A stretch of DNA of 64,000 bases from Chrysopilus asiliformis (taxonomy: Eukaryota; Arthropoda; Insecta; Diptera; Rhagionidae). The position numbers and the translations under genes are program-made. Positions within the stretch are counted from its first letter, which is position 1. Each line of letters begins with the position of its first letter. Below the pieces are notes generated by a model. The model was not told the DNA's origin. It saw only the letters and a program-made list of their open reading frames with translations, and ran no database searches. The stretch covers positions 24,523,530 to 24,587,529 of the forward strand of contig OZ035962.1 of assembly GCA_964034945.1 (NCBI GenBank), given 5' to 3'. Positions 43,716 through 54,463 of the stretch are shown here, in pieces.

Positions 43716-45774
43716 TCGTTACAATGAAAACATAAGAAAAGCAAAAGTTAGAGGACATAAAATTTTCTACATTCCTTGCTCTCACACGTTTTTACATATC
43801 TCTAACAGTTCTCAAGATAGTAAAAAAATATTATTTTTTCAAATATTTTTTCCGAAACTAAATATTGCAGAGGGAAGTTTTGTGTTGGTCACCACTGATA
43901 TTTTTTTTTAACTCTTAGAGCAAACAATGAAGCAAAGATTTTATTTTTTGTAAAAATATTTTTGATTTCGAAATATTTTCGATCAATCGATCAATCCAAA
44001 TTCGATCAATCAAAATTGGATCAATCGAATTTCCATCAATGGCACAGCCATTTGAAATGTAATCTTTCCAAAAAGGTAATTTCTCGAAAATTTTCCGATT
44101 CACTAGACGTCAGCATTTTCTTCGTATTTTTCTTCCAATTTCATAATTTCCATAAAATCAGCATAAAATCTATGCAAAAACACAAACCAATTTCACTTTA
44201 ATTAAACAGTTAGGTTCAAAATACTCTAAGAAATTTAAATAAACTATGAAATAAGTGAACGATTTTAAATGTTTGATGTTTTCACTTTTTCATCGAATGA
44301 AGAACGAAAATCGCACTCCATTTCGTCCGGTTATTTATTATTAGCGAATCAATCAAACTCGTACCTCTTCTTCACGTCTGGATGATTTTTCACCTGAACA
44401 TTAAGATTGAGTCCGATCGCAAGGGGGCAAGGGGGAGGGGATTAACTTTAGAAAAACCGCTCCACATCAGATGGACTGGACGTTGGACGCGATAAACATT
44501 CCAGCTTTTAGACAGCAAAAGTCAACTTTCTTCGTGTGAAATGATGCGTCAAATTGAAAAGTTCCAGTGAAGTGGTCCAGCGGTCGGTGGTGCAATCAAT
44601 GGAGGAATGATGCTGGGATGAAATTTGATGTTAATTAACTAATTGTACGATACGTACATGCAGAATAATATCTCATGTAAAAATTATCAGTTTTAAATGT
44701 GGTTATTGGTGGGCAAGGGGAGTGGATTTTCTCGCATAACTCTTTGAAAGCATTTAATTTACGTATCAAATGTTGTCGGAAATCGAAAATATTATAGAGA
44801 TTTGAATCAAAGAACCGACATTACATTCAGAGGATATCACAGAAAATGCTATTATAAACCGTCGATCGGATTTTGTTTGTCTTTTTTTTTTTTGTTTACT
44901 GCGATATGAAGTGAAATCGTCGAGTACCTAGCTGGGGATAATTGAAGTTGGAAATTACGCTTGAATCTACAGGTAAATGATGGTCAGGCAATTGTAATTG
45001 TCATGTTATGAACTGAAATTCTCGAGATTTCTGAACCTCATTTGATGAATTATTGAGTGATTAGGCGGTTTGCAATTTCATTGGCGTTTCGACTTTGCAG
45101 CGCATGTGGATAGGTTTGATGAAAAAAGTTTTTTTTATACGCAAAATATGTCAAATATTTGTAGGCAGTAATGTAGGTCAGATCGGGAATTACCTGTTTT
45201 TTTTGCAGGTACTCGTAGATGATATTTAATATCGGAAATTAAATCGTTTGCATGAAAAATATGTTCAAAATTAACTGGAAAAAACTCGATAAGAGGTTTT
45301 CCATAAAAATGTCTCACTTTCTGGCAGAACGAAGAGTAGAAAGAAGGGGGGGGGGCGTTTGTGATAGTGTGGCAGCAGTATTAAACTTCACCCAAAAGAA
45401 TAACGAAACGGTTTGCCGAAGACGAAGAGGGGGCGGAGGAAAGATCCAAAAACTAATGTAACATATTTTAAGGACATCTCAAAAAAATAGATTTTCTCGA
45501 AAACGGTTTGAAATATCGAAAAACCGTGCAAGTTCAAGTTATGGCCAATCCAATAGTCTTTCATTCATCAGAAAAATTGTTAGTGAAGTAATTTAGTCTG
45601 GCTTTAGTCGGTTTCAAAAGCTGCAACTCCGAATTTAGTCGACCGATTGTGCTGGAATTCCAGCTTAAATGTTCTGAGCTAAAAAGTGCAATGCAGTTTT
45701 CAAGCGCGCGTCTTCATTGTCAGGTTTGGAACTGTATGAAAAATGTCTGAAAATGGTTCCATCACACGTTGGCA
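43716..45774. other. No gene seen; GATCAATC-type tandem repeat at 43978-44042
   Basis: 'tcgatcaatcga', 'aattcgatcaatcaaaattg' and 'gatcaatcgaattt' form about four diverged 17-18-bp units at 43978-44042. 44460-44660 is higher in complexity. No exon recognised. Confidence 0.45.
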
Positions 45775-45863
45775 AGATCGTCTCGTTCGCGTGTAAAATT
45801 TCATGGCTCTAGCTCCAATAGTTTTTGAGAAATCTTGTACCCAGACTGACAGAGAGACTGTCA
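45775..45863 (+). repeat. Family K copy, left part
   Basis: 'aaatttcatggctctagctc' and 'caatagtttttgagaaatct' are identical to 22185-22240. The match stops around 45860 ('gacagagagactg') and resumes at about 47185 ('acatttttcatgaatacaat'). Confidence 0.75.
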
Positions 45864-47184
45864 CACTGGGACGTATGCATAAAAATGAGCATATGCTCAT
45901 ACTCCACCTTTTTGAAGCAAATTTTCCATTTTCTATGAATAAAAGTGGAGGCATGTGCTTGCTTAAGGTTAAACAATGAACATCTGCTTCAAATGCACAA
46001 ACATTTACTCACTTTTGCTCACAAAAATTGGATAAAGGCCGCCCTCCATTACCATGACTTCGGCAACTGCAAAAAAATAGAGACACATTTATGTGAAGAT
46101 ACCTTGGCGAGAAAGGGAGATAAGAATCAACTGCAAAAATTTGTCGGCAACTGCAAGAATAATTTCCCCTGTTTTTTATGGCGATTTCTACTACAATCAC
46201 ACATTGTCTTTGTAAGTGAATAGTAATCACGGACACATTCAAACTGTTATAGCGTGATGTCATTTTTCTCCTTCGCATGCATAGTCAAAAGCTTTGTTAC
46301 CATGCCAATTTGAACATTATATTCATAGCATAAGGTTTGATATGATTGCTATAAAATTGTAAAACTGGAAGGGATAGCGTTTAACTTGTATTCAGTCATT
46401 CCTTTTTAGATCTACATAAGTCTATCTTGCTCTAGTTTTCTGCATTTTTTTGCAGTTACAGAAGTCATGGTAATGGAGGAAAGCCTTAAGGTGGGTTTAG
46501 AAACACGAACATTTTCATTTTTACTGGCAAAGTGAGCGAGATAGCGAAATTCAAATTTACGTGCGCAAAAAGTAGATCACATCAGTGTCTCACACGTACT
46601 TTCCCTTCCACTTTATGGCGAACTGTCACTGCACCTCACCTTCTCGCAGCAATACGTTTGTTATCACTTCAATTTCACTTAACAAAATCATTTTGTGTGA
46701 TGTTATAATTAATAACATAATTATTATTACCTCCCGTTTCCATTTAAAATGCGTAGCTTTCAAATAAACATCGAACTTAACCTTACTTTTGCTGGCTGCC
46801 ATAATTCCCCATAGTTCAGGGGTAACATTTTGGTGGCAGGGCGGGGAAGTCCAATGTGGTTGTTGTTGTTTACTGCCATAACTTTCCTATCGTCGACGAA
46901 AATTATGGATAGTAAAACCACTACATGCAAGCAAAATTTCCAGTAAAATTTTTACTGAGTGGTTTCCGTCCCTTTCCCACTTGGTGAAAAAGTCATAAGA
47001 AATCTGGCATTTCACTCACTTTGCCAGTAAAAATGAAAATGCTCGTGTTTCTAAACCCACCTTTAACTTGCACAAAAAAATTGAGTATAAGCATACGCTC
47101 ATTTTTTTGCAGACAGGTAGAAAAACAGTTTTGTAATAATTCTCTAATTAACTCAGGAGTGCTCGATGAATGATTTTCAGACAA
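45864..47184. mobile_element. Composite foldback insertion in repeat K
   Basis: Outer inverted repeats at about 45877-45905 ('aaaaatgagcatatgctcat') and 47083-47110 ('gcatacgctcattttt'); inner pair 46044-46079 ('ctccattaccatgacttc') and 46444-46478 ('gaagtcatggtaatggag'). A TTA-flanked MITE (46489-47062) is nested beside the inner right arm. Exact ends and target duplication of the outer element were not resolved. Confidence 0.65.
46489..47062. mobile_element. Harbinger-like MITE (574 bp), TTA duplication
   Basis: TIRs of about 50-55 bp, nearly perfect: AGGTGGGTTTAGAAACACGA on the left and the inverted copy on the right, continuing through 'cattttcatttttactggca'. TTA lies directly on both sides (46486-46488 and 47063-47065), the duplication preferred by PIF/Harbinger elements. 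No ORF. Confidence 0.85.
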
Positions 47185-47490
47185 AATGATGAGGTCGACA
47201 TTTTTCATGAATACAATACTTTATTATACTTCGTATAAGAAAGTGAAAAAATATAAGTGTGCGCTGCAGGTAAATTTTTTTAAGCAGAATGCGGCGCAGT
47301 TATTTAAATCAAGATATACACAGTTCCAAGCGAAATTTAACTTAAATTTTTGCGCTCTTTACTCTAGGTACTCTTTGGGTTTTAAAGTCGTGCCTATTTC
47401 CGTTTTATAGTCGCGCCTATTTACGTTTTATAGTCGCGCCGGAAATTGTAAAACACCAATAAAGTAAAATGCGCCGCAGGCCAATTTTTT
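47185..47490 (+). repeat. Family K right part followed by J-type motifs
   Basis: 'catgaatacaatactttatt' and 'cgtataagaaagtgaaaa' complete repeat K. Then 'gtgcgctgcaggtaaatttt', 'aatgcggcgcag' and 'tgcgccgcaggccaattttt' belong to family J. A 27-bp 'tagtcgcgcctatttacgtt'-type tandem pair lies at about 47388-47440. Confidence 0.55.
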
Positions 47491-49184
47491 TGAAATAATG
47501 CTCCTTTTGTCGACAAATGTGATCACCTTGAGTTTTTTTATTAGATTAAATTTCGAACTTCTACCCAATTTTGTGGGAAAAACAATTAAAAAAAAAACTA
47601 TTCAATTAGAATTTAATTGGAAAACACAACCAATATTTCTCTGTCAATATTTTTTATGCTTTTCCAAGCCCTCCGCGATTCCTGGTATTCCCAATAAAGT
47701 GAAAATTCAGAAAATCTTCAAATTTTTTTTCCAGCCTATCAATTAAAAATCTCCAAGTGAACTGTTCTGTGAACCCTTTCTCACGATTAACAGTTTTTCA
47801 TCCCCCTGCAATCTGTTTTCTATTAATTAACCATTCGTGGTATGCTAAAAAAACGGCCAAAAAAATCAAAAAAAAACATCTTTAAAAAAATATTCCGCGA
47901 ATGAGGAAAAAAATGAAATCCATTAGCGAAATGAAAATGATGAAGTGAAAGCTTTTATCTCCATTGAAACATCACACTCTTTGATACTAAAAATAAAATC
48001 CCGCGTGCCTAATATTAAAATTAATAAATAAGCAGATCAGTTTTGGGTTTGAGAGAAAAAAAAACATTCGGGGGGTGTTGTTGGCGGCAGTTTCTAGTGT
48101 TAGTAACCTTTTACCCCGACGACCAGGGGTTGATACTTTCCGATCGGCGGCTATTTCGTGGTTTTTCGCGAATAAAAAACCTTCATAATTTACCCAGGAC
48201 ACGCGAAAGAATAGGGGGAAAGTTTGAAAACCCGTCAGATTGAATGAATCCCTTTGAAGGAATTTTCGGATACCGGAAAATTGGACTGAAAGGAACAACC
48301 GATAAACGGCAGGAAAATGAACCCCAAACACAAAACTGATCCGGAGTTGGCTTTTCACTATAGGTTGAAAGGAAAAATTATAAAAAAAAAATGAATATTT
48401 TCCGGCACCGGGGGTGCAGTTTTCGTCTGAATGGTGGCGTGATTAACAATTTTTCAGGTCTGGCTTTGAGAAACTGAGAATAATCCAAACTACCCTTAAT
48501 CCATCGTCCAACCTGCAAAAAAAAGGGTTGGTAATTCTGTTTCCAAAGAACTGAAAAAGGGTTGAAAATAAACAAATTACATTCTAGACAAAAATTACCG
48601 TAAATGATGGAGATTACAGTCGGTGAAGAATTAGGAGTAGATTTCGCACCCCTACGAGTTAATGTTTTTCCTTTCAACACTGATGCCAATTTTTTCCCTT
48701 TTGTAAATTTTAGCGGAAAAGAACATTTTTTCAACGCTTTGTCGATTGGAGTTTCTTTTAAAATGGAGCCATCCCTTATTCTGTTCAAAGAAATGTAAAA
48801 ACAACGCCCTGGTGTCCTCGTCAAACAAATCACAAAAAGGGCAAGTGCAAAAAAAGCGAACCAATTTAACGTTAAAATTGCTCCCGTAATTGTCGTTTTT
48901 CAATCCTGCCCTTGGGGGGTTTGCGTTGGCATCGGGGGTGAGAGGGGTATCTTCTTAAAGTGATGCTCGTTAAATTTGTTAAGTTTTTTTCTTCCAATTT
49001 CCCTTGTCTGACATTTTGTGTTTTTTTTCTCGATTTTAAAAGTAGAATTTAATGTGACAGGAAACTGACTTTTTGTGCAGAAGATGACCCCCAATATTTT
49101 ATCGTGTTGTTAAAATGGTTTTATTTTTTTGATATTGTTGGGTTTGAAAAAATTATAACGTCAAAAGCCATGTCAGAAGTCACA
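47491..49184. other. No gene seen; left flank of the LTR element
   Basis: AT-rich to mixed DNA. Two-strand ORFs at 48378-48903 overlap each other and have no domain I recognise. Confidence 0.4.
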
Positions 49185-49188
49185 AGTC
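49185..49188. repeat. Target-site duplication AGTC (left)
   Basis: AGTC before the TG of the left LTR, matched by AGTC at 60803-60806 after the CA of the right LTR. Four to six bp is usual for Gypsy integrases. Confidence 0.9.
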
Positions 49189-51232
49189 TGTTAGAGCTGC
49201 TGTCTTATAGGCTTCGTTTTATATGTATATATGTATATACTTGCGTGTATGGATAGCCAACGTACTGCACACGTGGAAATTTCAAGCTAGCCCGCGGTTC
49301 GGGGGGTGGGATCTTGTACGCTAACTAGCCAAACAGCCCCATACAAAAAAATGTGTGCAACGGAAAAAAAAGGACTAAAAGCGAACGGCATTACTAAAAT
49401 GGGTTTCACCTCAACCCGGATGTGATTTCCGGCTCTCCCGATGTCGTCGAGAGCCTGCCCTACCCTGCCGTGACTTCGGGATTTCTCCTACTCCCTTCTC
49501 CTGATCTGCGAAGTCCCCTGTAGGGTTTCAGAGCGACGCGGGAGTCAAGGACGAATTAAATTAAGCGCACTTTATCATGATTACTATATCATGATCACGA
49601 ATCCGAAAAGAAAAACAGGTCCATATGATATCAAAACGTTACAAATTTATTTAGAGGAAAAAATAAAATGTTCGATCATATTCTCAATTAAACTTTCAAA
49701 AACAATTCTTAACGAAATTCAAGAAAAAAAAATGAGAATTCACTCACGAGATGCGAAAATATTCTTAGAATTTAGTATTACTAAATCTTATAACTAAAGC
49801 CCGTATTATTTAAATTTAGGTATATAAAAATATAAAAAAATGCATAGTAACACAAGAAAATTAATTCACTTGATCAATAAAAAAATGCAATATTCGTATA
49901 AATACCTTAAAATCCAAATTGTCGCTGCTTACGTCAGATCTGGCGTCTGGAGCGTTTGCTGGAATCTTAATTTTAACTTTCTTGTGTTTTTTTTATAATA
50001 ATAAATTTTCGTTATAAACTTTACGTGAATTCACTTTTTTTTTTATGTAACATTAGATGAAATTTTAAATTAATTGGCCATCAAAGTTTTAAAATTTAAA
50101 CTAAATCAAAAAAAAACAAAACTAATTTAGGCCGTAAACTTTTGATAAAAAAAAAAAAATCTTAGATTAATTTAGAAATAATTAGCTTTAAATTTTAGAT
50201 AGTTTTAAATTTTAGATAGTTTTAAGTTTTAGATAGTTTTAAGTTTTAGATAGTAGATTTTTTTTTAGTTTAATTTAGCAATTCATTATTTAGAATCTAG
50301 AATTAGATTTAGTTTAATTTATCTAGATTTTCGAATACTTAGACAATTTTTTTCTTTTGAAAAAAAGACAAAGCTTCTCGCTGGTTCCACGTCGATTCAG
50401 GAGGGAATTGTAACCGTGTTTTTTTTTTGTAGCCGTTCGAAAAGAAAACGCAATCTTGGGAAATTCACGTTGGTCGCGTTATGGATTCCTTAGCGAATTT
50501 GAAACGTGTATTCCTTCCGCTTTTCTGCAACAAAAATCGGCTCTCGGGTTTCGCAAAGACGAAAAAACATTCGCCGACTTGGAGATGATTTTCCAAAGCT
50601 TCCTTTTTGGAGGTTTGACTCCCACAAAAAAAAACGCAAATAAAAGGAACCCCTGGAAAAGAGGAGAAAATTTTCTTCACTGCACAAAAGACCACGTTTT
50701 TTCTTTTTTTTTCATACCTTGAAAGGGGTTCCCCTCTTCTTGAAAATTTTTGCTCGTTGATCCGATGCTTCACACGAGAACAAAATCCAAAGGATTTACA
50801 AAATCTTTAAGTCCGAATTTTAATCGGAAAATTCTTTAAAATTTCTTTCCGTTTTTTTTTTTATTGTTTTAAATATGTATATTCGACTATTTTCTGGACA
50901 AATACGTCCAGCAAAATCACTACCGAATCGGTCGAAGTCGATGAGCAAAAAGGCTGAAATTTCGTTTTTGGAAATTCGAGATATCTTTGGAATTTAGGTC
51001 CTACAAAGAAAACTGGTTGTACCGTATTTTTTTCCAGCAGAGATTCTATGGATTCAGAATCACCACACTTGTTTAAAACAATACAAGTCATATGGTGGGC
51101 TACCGTAGTGAAGAGGACGATAGGGGAAAATCCAGTGAATTTGGAACAATTATTTTTGAAATTCCGAGTATACCCTAGCTGAGGTGTTTTTTTTTTGTTA
51201 AAAATTATGTGCGAAAAAAGGTGGCCGCAACA
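49189..51232 (-). repeat. 3' LTR (2044 bp)
   Basis: Begins (plus view) TGTTAGAGCTGC and ends GTGGCCGCAACA. Compared with the other LTR I find only three length differences, all in homopolymers: A-run near 49364 (8 against 9), T-run near 50420 (10 against 12) and A-run near 50626 (9 against 8). These account for the 2-bp length difference. It contains a tandem 'agttttaa(a/g)ttttagat' array at about 50200-50260 and a 'tatatgtatatatgtatata' stretch near 49220. ORFs inside are not supported. Confidence 0.95.
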
Positions 51233-51239
51233 GGGCAGA

Positions 51240-51270
51240 TTATGCGGGCTGAAGTTATTCAACCGCATAA
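51240..51270 (-). other. Stem-loop in place of a polypurine tract
   Basis: The 51 bases between the pol stop and the 3' LTR contain an 8-bp stem TTATGCGG / CCGCATAA (51240-51247, 51263-51270) and no purine-rich run next to the LTR on the element's sense strand. A polypurine tract is expected here for plus-strand priming. Confidence 0.55.
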
Positions 51271-51283
51271 GCTGAAAAACGGC

Positions 51284-54200
51284 CTAGACATGCAGGTCCT
51301 TTGCATGAAATTTCCCTATTAAGTTGCCTCTCAAATCTTCGACTTCGTACAGACTATTCCCGGTTTTTCTTCTTACTCGTCCTTTAAGAAATAGACGTGC
51401 CAGCTTCGCATTGTACTTTTCACTGGCTTTACTTAACGAGAAGTTTCTGTAATAAATTTCCTGTCCCGTCACATAATTTATGTCTCGCTTTCGCGTATTA
51501 TAGATTTTACACGCCTTATCATAAGCCTTTCCTAAATTTTCTTTCGCTCTAAGACGCATCAGCTGCAAGCGATCTGGACGCTCCAGGGTTAAGTCGTTTT
51601 CATGAATCGTTCCAAGTGTTTTGTGAATTTGATAAAGCGATCCATGACTTATCATAGATTGACCAAAAACAACTTGATATGGGGAGAGTCCAGTTGCTTG
51701 ATGCACAGCACTTCGAATTGAGAAGGTAATCTCAGGTAACTTCTCATCCCATCGCGTCTGATCTTTGTCTATGTAAGATCTTACTGCGCTTAAAACCGAG
51801 CGATTAACTCGCTCAGAAGCGTTCGCTTGGGGAGAGTATATCGCTGTGTACATATGCTTTACACCATATTTTTCCAACAGATCGTTGAAAAATGAAGATT
51901 TGAACTGAGATCCGTTGTCAGTGACGATATTTTCAGGAACCCCAAAGGTGTAGAAAATTTCGCTTTCAAGGTATTTGCAAATCAGGGCAGAAGTAAATTT
52001 TTTTAACGGCTTTAAGAATGGAAATTTGGAAAAGTGGTCTAAAATTATTAAAATCCCAATGTTTCCGGATTTAGATCTGGGATAGGGTCCTAATAGGTCC
52101 ATGTATATTCTTTGAAAGGGCCTAGAAGATTCGATTTGTGCCCCCATCGGTGGGCGAAGGGTATAACTTGGATGTTTAGACTCTTTACATGTTTGACAAC
52201 TTAGAACAAAAGTTCGAACTTTGCTTGCCATAAGCGGCCAAAAGAAATGTTCTCTCAATTTTACAAGGGTTTTCCTAACACCACCGTGTGAGGCCATGGG
52301 GGGACAGTGGGCGGATTTCATGAGATCATCTGTCAATTCTTCTGGAACCCATAGTTTCCATGAATTGTTATCACCGTCGATGTCTCCTGTCGCGTGCGAT
52401 GTTCTTTTGTAAATATAACCATCTATAACTTTAAGGTCGGGTAAATTTGATTGATTGTTATTGATTTCGCTTTTCAGGTGTCGATATTTTTCTCCTTCGA
52501 AATGCGGTGATGATAGGTCAATGGATAGGGGTATTTCAGACAATTCTTGAATCTGTTCTGTATCATCTGCCGGAATTCTTGATAAAACATCGGGGACGAC
52601 ATTTAGATTACCCTTTCTATGCACTATGTCAAAAGTGAACCCTTGGAGCTTGAGGCTCCACCTCGCTAACCGTCCGTTAAGATCGGATTGAGACATTAAC
52701 CATTTCAGACTAGCATGGTCTGTCACTATGGTAAATTTGTAGCCTTCTATATAGCCTCGGAACTTTTTTATGGCAGTTATTGCTGCAAGACATTCTTGTT
52801 CCGTTACGGAATAGTTTCGTTGAGCCTTGTTAAATTTTTGAGATATGAAGGCGACAGGACGCTCACATCCTTCACTATCGACTTGCAATAGCACCGCTCC
52901 CATGCCGGTATTGCATGCGTCGCATTGTATGATAAATGGCTTACTGTAATTGGGGTAAATTAGAACTGGCGGAGATGATAGTTGAGACTTTAATTGGTCA
53001 AAAGCGAGCTGAGCGTCTTGGCTCCATTTGTAGGTTTTACCCTTTTTTAAAAGATCCGAAATTGGGGCTGTCAGGCTAGCGAAATTCGCGATGAATCGCC
53101 GATACCAGCCTGCGAGGCCCAAAAATCGTCGAATTTCTTTGACAGATCTAGGTGGTGGATAATTGAGAATTGCGGAGATTTTGTCATCATCTGTTTGGAT
53201 ATAACCGTTTCCGATTATGTAGCCTAAGTACTTTACTCGGGTCAGGCAGAAGTGACTTTTTTCGATATTCAATGTGAGTTTGGCCGTGCGAAGGTGAGCA
53301 GCGACCTCGGTTAGAACTTTTAAATGGGTTTCAAAGTTTTCAGACACTATCAACAAATCGTCCAGATAGACGAATACCTGATTTCTTAAAGGAGGGGGTA
53401 TCACTCGATCCATTAATCGGCATAGAGTTTGCGGAGCGTTACATAAACCGTATGCCATCACCTTGTACTGGTATAATGGACGCCCCGGCACTGTAAATGC
53501 GGTTTTGTCGCGCGAACTGGGATCGAGGGGAATTTGCCAGAAAGCTTCTTTGAGATCTAATTTAGATATCAATTCAGCTTTCGGCAAACGACTCAAAATA
53601 CCATCTATCAACGGTAGTGGATAGGCATCTTTTTTGGTGTACTTGTTCACAGTCCTAGAATCGAGGCATAGTCTTACTCGACTAGGCTTCCTTATCAACA
53701 CTACCGGGCTACTCCACGGACTAGAACTTTCTTCGATGATGTCTAGATCCAACATACGATCAAGTTCCTCGTATAGTAGTTTTTCTATAGCAGGCGATAC
53801 GGAAAAATGTCGCTGTTTAACGGGTCTAGCATCGCCGACGTCTATGATGTGCTGGCAAAGAGATGTTCGTCCTAATCCTTCTTTTGATGAAGACGGGAAA
53901 AGACTTATGACAGTGTTCAGACTTGCTTTTTGGACGGGTGATAACGGATATAAATCGTTATCTTCGGTGATAGTTTCTATTTTGAGAACTTCGGATGCAA
54001 TGCTTGGTGTAATATTAAAAGCGTGCCAGAAGTTCATTCCAAGGTATAGGTTTTGCTTCAGTTCTGGTACAAGGAGAACCTTTAGTGACTTCGTTTGATT
54101 ACGAAAGGTAATATCTGCGTAAAGGAAACCACAAACTGGGAGGCGAGTTCCGTCTGCCGTTTCAACAGAAACGATTTTTTTGAGGCAGCTTTTTTCTTTA

Positions 54201-54463
54201 AGCAGTTTTTGGGCTAATATATTCCCTGCGCAAGTCACTGAGGCTCCACTATCGAGCAGACCTAATATAGGCTGAGAATTTAGAATTACTTCGGCGTACG
54301 GTCGAATATCATCATTCCCTTTGGATACGATGGCAGCTATTTCTCGTTTAATCGATTTCAATCCTCGGATGTATTTACGCCATCTCAAGGTTGATCTTTT
54401 AGGGGTTTTCCTGGAGGTTGAGCCAGTGATGCTATGTACCTTTAGTGACATTCCCCTTTCCAA
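51284..54463 (-). CDS. pol: pol polyprotein: protease, RT, RNase H, integrase
   Basis: 1059 codons to a TAG 51 bases before the 3' LTR. Residue numbers from the ATG at 54463: aspartic protease LLDSGAS (Asp71); RT with KLDLKEAFWQIPL (Asp303) and YLDD (366-369); RNase H with QCDA (Asp514), TEQE (554-557), TDH (Asp582) and PDVLSR; integrase zinc finger His719, His726, Cys756, Cys759; integrase catalytic triad Asp789 (YMDLLGP), Asp849 (VTDNGSQF), Glu884 (NASERVNR). All catalytic residues are present and there is no internal stop. The first 13-14 codons of this open frame, including the ATG, are the end of the inserted hAT, so this is not the native start: the native frame continues upstream on the far side of the hAT (56136-56465) and overlaps gag in the -1 frame. 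The product copies element RNA and integrates the DNA. Confidence 0.95.
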   Translation of the reverse strand: MERGMSLKVHSITGSTSRKTPKRSTLRWRKYIRGLKSIKREIAAIVSKGNDDIRPYAEVILNSQPILGLLDSGASVTCAGNILAQKLLKEKSCLKKIVSVETADGTRLPVCGFLYADITFRNQTKSLKVLLVPELKQNLYLGMNFWHAFNITPSIASEVLKIETITEDNDLYPLSPVQKASLNTVISLFPSSSKEGLGRTSLCQHIIDVGDARPVKQRHFSVSPAIEKLLYEELDRMLDLDIIEESSSPWSSPVVLIRKPSRVRLCLDSRTVNKYTKKDAYPLPLIDGILSRLPKAELISKLDLKEAFWQIPLDPSSRDKTAFTVPGRPLYQYKVMAYGLCNAPQTLCRLMDRVIPPPLRNQVFVYLDDLLIVSENFETHLKVLTEVAAHLRTAKLTLNIEKSHFCLTRVKYLGYIIGNGYIQTDDDKISAILNYPPPRSVKEIRRFLGLAGWYRRFIANFASLTAPISDLLKKGKTYKWSQDAQLAFDQLKSQLSSPPVLIYPNYSKPFIIQCDACNTGMGAVLLQVDSEGCERPVAFISQKFNKAQRNYSVTEQECLAAITAIKKFRGYIEGYKFTIVTDHASLKWLMSQSDLNGRLARWSLKLQGFTFDIVHRKGNLNVVPDVLSRIPADDTEQIQELSEIPLSIDLSSPHFEGEKYRHLKSEINNNQSNLPDLKVIDGYIYKRTSHATGDIDGDNNSWKLWVPEELTDDLMKSAHCPPMASHGGVRKTLVKLREHFFWPLMASKVRTFVLSCQTCKESKHPSYTLRPPMGAQIESSRPFQRIYMDLLGPYPRSKSGNIGILIILDHFSKFPFLKPLKKFTSALICKYLESEIFYTFGVPENIVTDNGSQFKSSFFNDLLEKYGVKHMYTAIYSPQANASERVNRSVLSAVRSYIDKDQTRWDEKLPEITFSIRSAVHQATGLSPYQVVFGQSMISHGSLYQIHKTLGTIHENDLTLERPDRLQLMRLRAKENLGKAYDKACKIYNTRKRDINYVTGQEIYYRNFSLSKASEKYNAKLARLFLKGRVRRKTGNSLYEVEDLRGNLIGKFHAKDLHV
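54416..54423. repeat. hAT target duplication GGTTGAGC (left)
   Basis: Matches GGTTGAGC at 56136-56143 exactly; an 8-bp duplication is the hAT signature. Confidence 0.95.

Noticed and set aside
49591..49797. 68-codon ORF repeated identically in both LTRs (also 59160-59366)
   Set aside because: It is antisense to the element and duplicated only because the LTRs are; no recognised domain.
50861..51268. 135-codon ORF after pol, a possible third (env-like) ORF
   Set aside because: It starts in the 51-base pol-LTR gap and runs into LTR sequence, with no signal peptide, transmembrane segment or cleavage motif visible.
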